NCBI GenBank assembly: GCA_964020155.1
Contig: OZ026547.1
Coordinates: forward strand, 4,116,595-4,180,594
From: Chondrilla cf. caribensis
Lineage: Eukaryota > Porifera > Demospongiae > Chondrillida > Chondrillidae
Reading direction: 5' to 3'
DNA: 64,000 nucleotides
The number at the start of each line of letters is the position of its first letter. Position 1 is the stretch's first letter. Below, in pieces: positions 24,101 to 33,009 of this stretch. A program made the translations under genes and the position numbers. Below the pieces are notes generated by a model. The model saw only the letters and a list, made by a program, of their open reading frames with translations, did no database searches and was not told the DNA's origin.

Positions 24101-24957
24101 TTCTCTCCAACGGTGTAGACAGTATTGAGATAACAGGTGTCGGGCTCCTCTTCCACGGTACCTACAGACTTTGATTGGCAAACCGAACTGAAATGGCCCT
24201 TCTTTTTGCATTTGTGGCACACTGCTTGGCTGGCTGGGCATTCTGCTCGGGGGTGGGGACTTCTCCCACATCGAAAACACTTTCTATTACTCGTCTGTGG
24301 TGTGGACTGGTGACGAGATGTCTGTGGGCTTGGTCGGGAGGACGGTTGGTTCCTCCGTTTAAAATTCGATTTGTACTTCTGTCCCATGGCGTCTAGTGAG
24401 CTTGGTTCTTGTTTGATTCCGGATTCGAGGATCTCCTGTTGCTCGTGAACTGCTTCTCGCTGGCGAATAGACTTCTTGGCTTTCTCAAGAGTTAGATCGG
24501 CGTCCATCTGGAGTCGTTCAGACAAGGACTTGTCGCGGATTCCCACTACGAGACGGTCACGGATCATTTCGTCCGTAAGATCACCATAGGCGCAGTTTTC
24601 TACGAGGTGGTATAATGCTGTAATATACTGCTCTGACGTTTCGTCCGGCAATTGGCTCCTGCGATTAAATCGGGCACGTTCAAAGATAACGTTCTTTCTC
24701 ACTTGGAAAAAACCGTCAAATTTGGCTAGAACTGTGTCGTACTTCTTTCTTTCGTCGTCGGAGATGTGCGTGGACCTCAAAACGTCCTCTGCAGTCTCTC
24801 CTAAGCAATAAAGTAATGTGCTGACCTGACGTTGCTCGGGATCGTCGGTTAAACCTGACGCTGATCGGAACTGTTCGAACCTCCTTTTCCATCGTGGCCA
24901 CTCGTCGGGGTTCTTAAAGTTGAAGGGATCTGGCGGCTGCAATCGTAACTGTGCCAT
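21100..24957 (-). CDS. gag-pol: Gag-Pol polyprotein of Ty3/gypsy retrotransposon
   Basis: A single 1285-codon frame from ATG 24957, 15 to 20 nt after the primer binding site region, to TAA inside the 3' LTR. Order: Gag-type capsid region (about 1-200); two CX2CX4HX4C zinc knuckles (227-240 and 247-260); aspartic protease with DTGA at 304-307; reverse transcriptase with catalytic Asp 518 and the DD pair 580-581 in an unusual QMDD box; RNase H with Asp 727, Glu 766 and Asp 793; integrase with an HH-CC zinc motif (947-983) and DD35E triad Asp 1010, Asp 1063, Glu 1099. Gag and Pol share one frame, so no frameshift or stop readthrough is needed. There is no chromodomain and no envelope. It would copy the element through an RNA intermediate. 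All catalytic residues are present, so it looks competent. Confidence 0.97.
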   Translation of the reverse strand: MAQLRLQPPDPFNFKNPDEWPRWKRRFEQFRSASGLTDDPEQRQVSTLLYCLGETAEDVLRSTHISDDERKKYDTVLAKFDGFFQVRKNVIFERARFNRRSQLPDETSEQYITALYHLVENCAYGDLTDEMIRDRLVVGIRDKSLSERLQMDADLTLEKAKKSIRQREAVHEQQEILESGIKQEPSSLDAMGQKYKSNFKRRNQPSSRPSPQTSRHQSTPQTSNRKCFRCGRSPHPRAECPASQAVCHKCKKKGHFSSVCQSKSVGTVEEEPDTCYLNTVYTVGEKSWTSHVKINGQMKPFKLDTGAEVTAISPETFQSIHGAKLSRPNKTLCGPDRKPLKVLGTTEVELSIGKASCTQNVYVLEKLKSNLLGLPAIVALKLLTTVDSIKATPKESIINQFPKLFNGLGSLEGDFTIHLKPDARPYSLFTPRNVPIPLRTKVKKELDRMETLGVIAKVEEPTDWCAGMVVVPKRSGDVRICVDLKPLNESVLREVHPLPKVDDTLAQLAGAAVFSKLDANSGFWQIPLAKPSRHLTTFITPFGRYCFNKMPFGISSAPEHFQKRMSKILSGLDGVLCQMDDILIHGRSQEEHDRRLIAALNRIQSSGVTLNPDKCEFNKEKLTFLGHVISKEGIAPDPKKTTAICQMKAPSTVSELRRFMGMVNQLSKFSPQVAEVSKPLRELLSVKRAWLWGPRQEEAFVKIKEVLSQPTVLAHYDPTRETKVSADASAYGLGAVLLQRHDEGWKPVTYASRSMSETESRYAQIEKEALAATWASEKFSEYLIGKQFHIETDHKPLVPILSTKSLDQLPPRVLRFRLRLMRFHYTIAHVPGKFLYTADTLSRAPLPCTTTHLEEITEFFIDSIVSQLPANKDRLESYRSAQATDPTCSTLLTYCREGWPQRNTLKGDLVPYWSAKSELTIHDRLLLFRDRIVIPKCLQRQTLQKIHQGHQGIQRCRERISRAVWWPGVSREIEEYVSKCPECTKNHPQHREPLISSPLPNHPWEKVGADLFELNGATYLLVVDYFSRFPEAMKLTSTTSKSIINALKAIFSRHGIPAVLMSDNGPQFDSTAMKAFASEYSFTHTTSSPHYPQSNGLVERTVKTVKQRLNQSSDPYMAMLSYRATPLPWCGFSPAELLMGRCIRTDVPQVSKTFVPQWPYLQTFTNKDKEFKAQQKFNYDRRHRTKSLPQFPDDTPVWVRTNNNQTPGRITSASSTPRSYIVSTPSGQVRRNRLHLAPRIPETTVQPTTEDINQTPQSNVTTRLRSGTAIRPPERLTYWRKGDVA
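21110..21122 (-). promoter_or_regulatory. Polypurine tract for plus-strand priming
   Basis: On the element strand GGAGGAAGGGAGA lies directly before the 3' LTR. It also encodes the last residues of Pol, so it is under dual constraint. Confidence 0.85.
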
Positions 24958-24980
24958 TCTCTTTTAGTCTGACTAGAGGG

Positions 24981-24998
24981 ATCCCACTTCTGACACCA
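24981..24998 (-). promoter_or_regulatory. Primer binding site, tRNA-Leu type
   Basis: Immediately after the 5' LTR on the element strand, TGGTGTCAGAAGTGGGAT is complementary to the 3' end of animal tRNA-Leu (ending ATCCCACTTCTGACA plus CCA, from memory). Confidence 0.85.
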
Positions 24999-25229
24999 TG
25001 TCGTATAATGGTCACTGGTCAGTTAGTATATAATTATTCGAGTCACTCAAGAAGATGTGTACAAAGATCAGCATGCACTTAATATAGAGTAAGATAGATG
25101 AGGTAATGAGACACAAAGGAATAAAGGTCATGAGAATCACTTATAGCTATAGACAGACAGATAAATCAAACCTAAACACTTATACAGTAATAGATATCAT
25201 TGTTACTAGCTAGACTAAGTTATGCCACA
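24999..25229 (-). repeat. 5' LTR of the Ty3/gypsy element
   Basis: 231 bp, matching 20879-21109 without visible difference. It should carry the promoter of the element. Confidence 0.95.
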
Positions 25230-25234
25230 AAAAT

Positions 25235-25640
25235 AAGCAACACTAATGGCCTTTCTTCTAATGACAAATGCAAAAGTAGCACTTCAGAAGGGGAAGGTAC
25301 TGCCAGTGAGGATGAAGGTGATTCCAGTGTTCTGTCAACTTTTGGGATGGAGCCTTATCTGTTTGAACCTGTCGCGGCAATTGACCTATCGGGGTCAGAA
25401 AGTGCCTCAGAAGAGGACCCAGGAGAGGCAATTTGGAGACTGGCTAACACTACCTGGTATGTACTTGGACCATAAGGGGTTATTTGGGCACTGCTCTTAT
25501 TTATAACTGAAAATAGTATATATAAGTATTATTAGGTGTACATGTGGAAAGTACGAATATATGCCAACTGCTATGTAGGGAGAGTGTGTGCCATCAGGAG
25601 ATTGCCAAGGCAGAAGAGAAACTGAAAGAATCGGATGTTT
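25235..25640 (+). pseudogene. P2X7-type intracellular (zinc-binding) domain fragment, disrupted
   Basis: A first segment encodes an acidic Ser-rich stretch followed by EPYLFEP and RLANTTW, ending at a GTATGT donor after 25458. A second, after an acceptor near 25540, continues with CTCGKYEYMPTA then, after a TAG and a 2-base slip, GECV and CHQEIAKAEEKL. The order PYxFEP, RLxNTxWCxCG, MPT, ECxCCxE is the signature of the cytoplasmic domain of P2X7 receptors and many lone invertebrate genes. Unit A keeps only the first part. The fragment lies in an apparent transposon remnant facing a THAP fragment, so it may be transposon cargo rather than a receptor relic. Confidence 0.55.
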
Positions 25641-25900
25641 CCAGTTCACTAAGAGCCTATGCAGAACATACAATTTATTATAATTATAATGACATGAAAT
25701 TGAATTAGTTTTAATATACACACGCATAATATTGCAATACTTAATGAACTTAATGATGTCGGTAGCAAAAGTCGGTAAAACTGTAGTATTATATGAACAA
25801 AAATATATCTTGGTTTTCTTTTGCTTGATGACAGCTGATTGGAAGTGTTAGAATTGGAAATGAATGTTTCATAATCTGTGTAGTGGATAGAGCCATACGC

Positions 25901-26188
25901 TTACTCCATGGAACCCGTTCTTATGGCATTAGCTTTAGGAAACAAGGTTGGCACAGCTGAGTCCTTCCTAGCAGGTAAACCCATTTCTTCACTCAGCAAT
26001 ACTGAGGTCTCATAGCTGTCCTTAGTGAAGTACAGACTGCATAGAACTGAATCGTCAGTAGCTCCAGTCCGGTCTAATCGTGTTTTTAGCCACTTGTCTT
26101 GCCCATTCAGTTCATTTATCAGCAACCTTGCGGAATCTACGCAGGATAAACCCACACTCAGCTCTCCTATTGCATCAAGTAGCAACAT
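25901..26188 (-). pseudogene. THAP domain C-terminal half, degenerate
   Basis: The minus-strand ORF contains SVLCSLYFTKDSYE followed by a MGL motif and AVPTLFPK, closely following the THAP pattern VCSxHFxxDSYE ... AVPTxF. The His zinc ligand is Tyr here and the N-terminal Cys pair is not present in the ORF, so the finger is not intact. Unit A has the same frame broken by a one-base loss near 6050. THAP domains are typical of P-element-, Kolobok- and related transposases, and of host genes derived from them. Confidence 0.6.
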
Positions 26189-26213
26189 ACCGTTAAGGCA
26201 CTTTGAAAATATA

Positions 26214-26811
26214 CAGTGGGACCCTTGTAATCAGGTCACCTTTGGTCAGTCTTTTTGTGTCCTGATTGTGTCCTTATTTCAGGGGTTATGTACTTTGGAT
26301 TGGAATCAATGGACATACATGACGTGGGGGCGTAACTCGGCAACCATATTGGGTGGCAAAAAGACATGTTGTGTATAGAGAGCATTACGAAATTTGTCTA
26401 ATTGTAAGAGTTCTAGACACTTCATCTTTGAACTGAGCCTCATATTTCTTAGAGACATGAGCTAATACAGTACAATCCAAATCATCTTCGTAACAAATAC
26501 TTCCTAATGATCGCATTTTCACCTCGAAATCCCCTGCACGTATGGATTGTCAGGACCAAAGGTATTGGTGGACAAACTGGAGAAAATATTACAGCTTCAG
26601 AAACTTTGATTTGTCCATTTTATTGTGTATAATTTTCTACTGATTTGTATACACTGGTTCATATTTTCCCGTCCGCTTTACAGAATAACGAAAGTCCGTT
26701 TTCAGGGGGCATTTTACATACATTACAATACAGAATAAGTTGGTTCCAAGATTATGCATGTTTTAGCGCAGTGTCCGTATTTCAAGGGGCCAGATTATAG
26801 GGGTTCCATTG
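26214..26811. mobile_element. TA-flanked MITE, CAGTGGGACCC family
   Basis: The left end CAGTGGGACCCTTGTAAT and right end ATTATAGGGGTTCCATTG are inverted repeats, flanked by TA at 26212-26213 and 26812-26813. Unit A is continuous at the equivalent point (about 6122-6130), confirming a 598-bp insertion after the duplication. Tc1/mariner-type by target site and ends. No coding content. Confidence 0.85.
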
Positions 26812-26960
26812 TACTATGCTTATCGGATTTAGCGTTAAATCATCGCGAAAACGGTGGAATCACTATTAAAATGTATTGCACACATTGTTAGTGGTTCCCC
26901 TTATGACGTCATTCATGTATTTCAAAATGTCCAATTTTTTTGGCAATTTTGTACGTGAAA

Positions 26961-27510
26961 ACGTTGAATATTCCTCATTTGGGATAAGAACTGCAATTTT
27001 AACACCGCCACAGGCGTTTACTCACTAAATAAGTCATTTGAGGCCAACTTGTTCTTCATGTTACTGGCCCTTCAACATAGTTGTACAGTATGTATAGTTC
27101 GTAAATATTACTTGCACCATGTTCACCCGACCAGTAGCAGTGTTAACACTAGTACTCAACTACGAGATTACATTCATACTAAGTCTTATCACATCTACAT
27201 GTATATACATTGTGTCTACAAGCAAATGTCGAATATTTCTTGTTTGGGGTAAGAATGGCAATTTTTAACATCACCACGGGTATTCACTTACTAAAAGAAG
27301 TCCTTCAAGGCCAACTTGTATTTTATGTTACTGGCCCTTCAACATATTCAGTTATAATACAGTAAGCACTTCGAGAATATTACAATACTTGCACCATGTT
27401 TACCCGACCATAAGCAGTGGTAACACTAGTACTCAACTACTAAGTTACATTCATATTAAGTCTTATCACATCTGCAAGCATATTGTGTATACATGCATAT
27501 GAGACTACAT
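26961..27510 (+). repeat. Imperfect tandem duplication, unit C copy
   Basis: Same pair of about 265-bp blocks as 6270-6800 in unit A, conserved in order. Confidence 0.75.
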
Positions 27511-27605
27511 GACCACTAGGTTCAGGAATGAATGAATGTCCTAAAGCTAGTAAAACCACTACATGTGCTCAGATCCTGTAACATGGAACAGACAAATGTA
27601 CAGAT

Positions 27606-28936
27606 TAGGGCTGCCACGATATATCAATATATCGATATAATCGTGATACATTAGCATCGATTCGATATGATACATAGTCGATATAGCCAAGAATGCTCTA
27701 AACTTACAGTGTATAAGTAATTCGAGCTAGTTTTAAAACTCTTTCTTAGGTTCAGAAGAACCTTTGCTGAAACGTAGAGGTCGCTGTCTTAAACGCCGAC
27801 CGGCGAATCCGGAGTTTGGTTCGAGTATAAAAGGGGGGGGGTGGTCACATTCGAGAAATATTAATAGGCGCGCAATTCGAAAGCCAAATGAAGGAGCTCT
27901 CTTAGGAGAATTTCTTCATTTGCCTCAAAATGCACTATTTTACTCTAAACAAATGAACAAAGGAAAAGAAGCATAACATAACACTTGAGTCCATTGATTT
28001 GGTATTTCGTTCGAGCAAAATGGTAGGAAAAACTTCGAACGATTTTCTGCTCCGTAGAGACATAGATCGATACGGAAAACCCCATATACTTCATCCAAAG
28101 TCAATTGCAGCAGGTCTCTGTCCGATACATAATCCATTTTAGATAAAGCGAGTTCTTTCGACGGTTCAGGCACAAGTAAACTAGCTCTTTCGAATATTTT
28201 GAAAGAAAAAAAATGCTAAATAAAAGCTCCATCGCAGCTTATCTTCCGAATAAGTTGTCCAGAATACTTCATAAGCCGTAAGGCGCTCATTGTAGAGAGA
28301 TCTGGTGCCGAATTTTCGCTTGACCGGCGAAATCTCGAAGAAACCCACTGAAAAACTCGTTACATTTATAGAAGTAATAGTTACTATGTGTTATCTTCCT
28401 TTGATGTATTGATTTTGGAACGTATGTACGTTTTGTGTAGTGTATACTGCCAATGTAACGGTATAAATCGTTAGACATTCCTGACTGCGCATTGCATCCG
28501 TCAGCCATTTTGCTCCATTTCGCTCCAGTTACGTTTACCACCCTCCCTTTTATACGCGACCTCTACGTTGAAGTTATTACGTTCGGTGGAGCTTCAGCGC
28601 ACGAATTCTAGGTCAATTTCTAATTGTCATTGTCCAAAATCGGCCATCTTTCTTTGCGTAATATAAATTATAATATAAATTCATTGTTGTGGTTACATGT
28701 AGCAACACATACTATATATGGAGTGTGTGCTAACAATAATTAATTTTAATACTAATTTATTTCAAAACTCTCACTAATGTACACAAGTGTACTACTATGC
28801 ATGCAAATTTACCACTGTTATCTTGAAAATTAATAACTTAACAATGCACACGTATGTATAAAATTTAGTTGAGTATATCGTGATATAAGATGTCATGATA
28901 GATGACATAAGGTTGACCCACATCATGGCAGTCCTA
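27606..28936. mobile_element. hAT-type non-autonomous element, copy 2, with nested insertion
   Basis: The ends TAGGGCTGCCACGATA and CATGGCAGTCCTA are flanked by GTACAGAT (27598-27605 and 28937-28944), the same TSD as copy 1. Without the nested 797-bp element and its TSD the length is about 530 bp, matching copy 1 (539 bp). Confidence 0.88.
27772..28568. mobile_element. 797-bp TIR element with 4-bp TSD, nested in hAT element
   Basis: Ends are a perfect 13-bp inverted repeat (ACGTAGAGGTCGC). The target duplication TGAA (27768-27771 and 28569-28572) is proven by copy 1 of the host repeat, which reads GCTGAAGTTAT without interruption. Just inside both ends lies a second inverted motif TATAAAAGGG...GGTGGT, resembling a TATA box at each end. 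Two minus-strand ORFs (28541-28287, 84 codons; 28173-27940, 77 codons) look gene-like but match nothing I recognise. A 4-bp TSD fits Sola-, Chapaev- or Ginger-type elements, among others. Confidence 0.88.
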
Positions 28937-28965
28937 GTACAGATGATGATACTGCCATATATATG

Positions 28966-29060
28966 ACAGGGAAGCAGGAACTGTTGGAGATACTGGATCA
29001 ACTAGGACCCTTAGATACCTGGATATCCAGGAGAACTAGATGTTGATGCTATATGAGTGA
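28966..29060 (+). repeat. Decayed triple-helix exon remnant, copy 3
   Basis: Translation from about 28964 includes REAGTVGDTGST, three consecutive Gly-X-Y triplets, before the frame decays. It lies upstream of gene C exactly as copy 2 lies upstream of gene A. Confidence 0.5.
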
Positions 29061-29312
29061 GTGTTTTTTAATGATTAAGAGAAGCCTTACAAATAGGAAA
29101 TTTGATTAGAGGAAGACATACAGTAATTTCATTAGCAGTGCACACATGCTAAATCAATTACAATGAACATAATAAAGTCAGTCAGAAGGTCACTGGAAAA
29201 TGGAAATTTTGCCGGTAAGGTGTGGCAATACATATTTTGTAGTATTATTATCTTTTGTGATAAATACAAACTAATGTCATTAATATGTATTAGCACACAT
29301 GGATACCCAAGT

Positions 29313-29376
<64 letters not shown>
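29313..29376. repeat. (CA)n microsatellite upstream of gene C
   Basis: Long CA run about 300 bp before exon 1 of gene C; equivalent to 3491, 7838, 13184 and 38881. Confidence 0.95.
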
Positions 29377-29379
<3 letters not shown>

Positions 29380-29601
29380 TCAAGACACCTCAACCCCCCA
29401 TCACATGAATCAACTTGTTTACTCCAAAGCAGTTTTTCTAAGGATTCACCATCCATGTGGTGTGAGGTATGGGATTCTCATATCCATTCCCATTCTCTAG
29501 CTGTTGATAACAATGGAAAGTACCACATACTAGCTATACATTGAGTATAACTAGAAATACACAATGAATATCGTTAAAAGTGGGCCTGTTCTACCAGGCC
29601 A

Positions 29602-29608
29602 TATAAAT
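29602..29608 (+). promoter_or_regulatory. TATA box of collagen-like gene C
   Basis: TATAAAT, 77 bp before the ATG at 29679, in sequence conserved with gene A. Confidence 0.65.
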
Positions 29609-29678
29609 ACTGCCTGTTCTGTTGTGGTTACCACAAACTAGCACTGACAAATTTACAGTATTGACTGGAGCTACAGTT

Positions 29679-32600
29679 ATGGCTCAAAGGATTCAAGTCT
29701 TTGTACAAGTGGCTCTTTTGTGCTGTGTGATGACTACCAGTATGGGGGATGTCACTGACTGGCAAAAGGCTTTTTCACTACTTGAACACAAAGTGAATAT
29801 GCAACAAGAAGAAATCAAGTCACTTCACCATGTGATAGAACAGTTGGAGAAGAGACTGGAACCACTTGAAATGAACGGTGAGTTTGAAGAAATAACAAAT
29901 ACAAATACAACTTGCAGTCCCTACTAGGCATGCCTGTTAGTCAGGAGTATCCTCCTGTTGACCACATATAGAGTAAATGGGCTTACATCATTGCATGTTG
30001 TCACTTCGTGAGTGGGAAGAAGGTACACTATGAAATAGAGTTTAGCATATTCAAAAATAGTATTAGAGGGACACATATCCCAAGCATTACTGAATTCACT
30101 AGCAACTGAAAGTTGGATATACAGGCATGAATTTCTTGGTGTGGTTCAACACAATTTGTACCTTATAAAACTGGAAGTGGCTATTGGAAGTGCTCTCTGG
30201 GGGGAAGGGGGTACCTTAAAAATTGTTATACTACCTACAGTCCCTACTCTTTATGCCTATTAGTCGGGACTACCCTCCATTGCATGTTTGTGAGTGGTGA
30301 GGAAGCATAATAATACACTATCAAATAGAGATTGGCATATTCAAATAAGATAGTATTAATGGAGAAACTCATTCCAAGCATTTATGGATTCACTATGAAC
30401 TGGTAGTTGGATATACAGGCATGAATTACTTGGTGTGGTTATTAACACAATTTGCATATACCTCAAAACCTGGAAGTGGCTACCGGAAGTGCTCTCTAGG
30501 TACCTTAAGAATTGTTACATGATCAAGATAATTCTTTTTTTCCTTCTAACGATTTTATCTCCAACTTGGTTGTATTACAAGTTTCATTTATTCTGTTTTC
30601 AAATGCTAAACAATACTAAAATGAAGACGGATGGGCAATTCACAACGAGTTTATGGAACATTTGAACAATAAAACCAACACCATTCCATGACAAATTTTC
30701 GTGTTTACTGACCAACCTGTGTGCTACGGTCAAGAAAACCAAAGCAACGTGCTGTCATCTACTGTGCCTGTGTGTAGTATTGGGCAAATCTTCCTCTTTC
30801 TCATTCCTAATCAGATGGTGTTTTCTGAACATCATCTGAAGCACTGTTGCAGGCTCTCTTTCTCCAAGTGAATTTTGTTGGTTTCCCTTTGAAGGACATT
30901 CTTAGGGTTTACTCATGATACAGTAGAATTTGGTTTGAACATTTATCCAGCCACTCTTATCACATAGAGGTGTGACAACATTCCACCGAACCTTATCGAA
31001 TAGATATGAAGTGTTTTGCATTATCTTGTGTAGTCTTTTTCGGATAAGCATTGGTATGCACATTCACGAACAATACAATGATTGATTTAGAATTGAACCA
31101 AGAAAGTTTGTGTTTTTCAATCCATAAGAACTCTTGCAGCAGTTACTGGAATTGCCATTCTGACTGTAAATTTAATTCAGCAAATGTATATTTATCAGTG
31201 TACCCAAAATTATGTACAGCAAGATAGCAACTTCTATGTATACATGAACGGAAAGGTCTTTTCTTGGCCTATAGATTGATGTAACATTTAAGCCCATTAA
31301 TATACAAGAGGATTTAGGCGATTAAAAATGCCTACAAAACTAGGGCACATATATGGCACAGGGTACATTGAAGTCACTCCTGGCTCAGGGTGCATACTGC
31401 GTAAGGTGCTAGACGTGTTTAAAAGGAATTAGAAGGAGATAAATCTCGTGGGAATGCCATCTCCTCTCCAGAAGAAATTGGATACCATTTTTAGGTTCTA
31501 AAGACCTTTTGTGAAAATATTATGTTTGACAAAGTCTCTGTACACAAGTTCCACTCTAATATTTGTCAACATTTCTATATCACCTTCCTTTTTCATACAA
31601 GAATTATTAAGCTAGGTGTGTATTATGTGCAGATCCCTTGCTACATTCAGGTATGTAATCTTGGAAATGACAAAAGTATACTATTCTGACATAATTGTAA
31701 ATGTTTGCCCAATTAGATGCTCCCAACAGTTCACTGTTGGCACCATCATAATCAACAAACAAGTACTTTGATTCTATCTAGCAGTTTTACCATCATTCAT
31801 CATTCTCTAGTAGTACTACTTTCACAGCTATTTATCGAGCACAATCAATCATACTAAACCTGCATATAACCGTTAAGCCATTTTGACTGCAGCATATATG
31901 TGCAAATACATATTATTTAAGTGTCCCTATAGGTAATTTTCCAGGGTTGGCAACTACAGTCATTTTATGTACACTATGTTCATGTACCCATCAGTGATGT
32001 AGATATAGATATCATTTTATACATGCAATGCTCTCATGTATCAAATCAATGTCAAAATACATTAGATTCGAAAACATTACTAATGACAAGCTCAGATGAA
32101 CCTCTTTCCAACAATGTTTGAATTAGTACAACTATAATAAATGACATCTTATATTTAAAAAAATGAACTCACTTCTCCATACAGTAGAATTTGTCTTCGA
32201 TGTCTCAGTGATATGTGAAGACTAATATTTTATTTTGAATTAACTATGTATGTTGTAATCAATATAATATTAATAATTACAATCATGCTGCTAATTATAA
32301 TTGAAATTATATTATCTTGCTGTTGTTTAAACAGATAAACTCCAGGAAAGAATTAGACGACAAGATGGTTGCATTTGTCCACCTGGGTCAAAAGGGGCAA
32401 GAGGAACACCGGGACTGAATGGGATAAATGGAACAAAGGGTGAAAAGGGAGACCCAGGGCCACATGGGGAGAAGGGTGAAAAAGGAGAGCTAGGACTGCC
32501 AGGATCTCCAGGACCCCAAGGAATCAATGGAACAAAAGGTGACCAAGGAGAAATAGGACAACCAGGGGATGTTGGACAGAAAGGTGAACCAGGAGTGAAA

Positions 32601-32969
32601 GGAGACACAGGAGTGCCAGGACGCAATGGAACAAAAGGTGAACCAGGACAGAAAGGAGAATCAGGTCCAAGAGGAAATAAGGGAAAGCAAGGGGAAATGG
32701 GAAGGCCAGGAATGCCAGGACCACATGGTCTTAACGGAACAAAGGGAGAAAAGGGTGAACCAGAAAATCAAGGAGTAAAAGGAACAAAAGGTGTACGAGG
32801 AAAAAGAGGACAACCAGGGAATGTTGGACAGAAATGTGAAACAGGACAGAAAGGTGAAACAGGACAGAGAGGTGAGAAAGGGAAAAGGAAGAGCCAGGGA
32901 TATCAGGACCACAAGGATGTAATGGAACAAAGGGAAAAGCGTGTAAATAAGATCCAGCAGTCAATGTAA
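29679..32969 (+). CDS. Secreted short-chain collagen-like protein, gene C (altered tail)
   Basis: Exons 29679-29877 and 32335-32969, phase-1 intron; 277 aa predicted. It has the same signal peptide (residues 1-23), coiled coil, RIRR site and CIC pair as gene A. The helix starts at GSK and runs 42 regular triplets until a Gly-to-Glu change (ENQ); a later triplet has Cys for Gly (CET). Near 32880 a one-base indel relative to the paralogues shifts the frame, giving a Gly-poor basic tail ending at 32969. The ancestral tail (DPAVNVTDSG ... IEC) is still visible in another frame, ending at about 33009. It could still be made and secreted, but helix and tail are compromised; it may be an early pseudogene. 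Confidence 0.7.
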
Positions 32970-33009
32970 CAGATTCTGGACTGAACCAGACAGGAAATAT
33001 CGAATGTTA

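Larger units (their letters stand above)
20879..25229 (-). mobile_element. Ty3/gypsy LTR retrotransposon, intact and young
   Basis: It is a complete element in minus orientation. The two 231-bp LTRs (20879-21109 and 24999-25229) appear identical by eye, each starting TG and ending CA. The target duplication is AAAAT (20874-20878 and 25230-25234). The paralogous empty site at about 5684-5690 confirms the insertion exactly. A tRNA-Leu-type primer binding site (24981-24998) and polypurine tract (21110-21122) are in place, and the single gag-pol ORF is uninterrupted. Identical LTRs mean very recent insertion, so the element may still be active. No envelope-like ORF is present. Confidence 0.97.
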
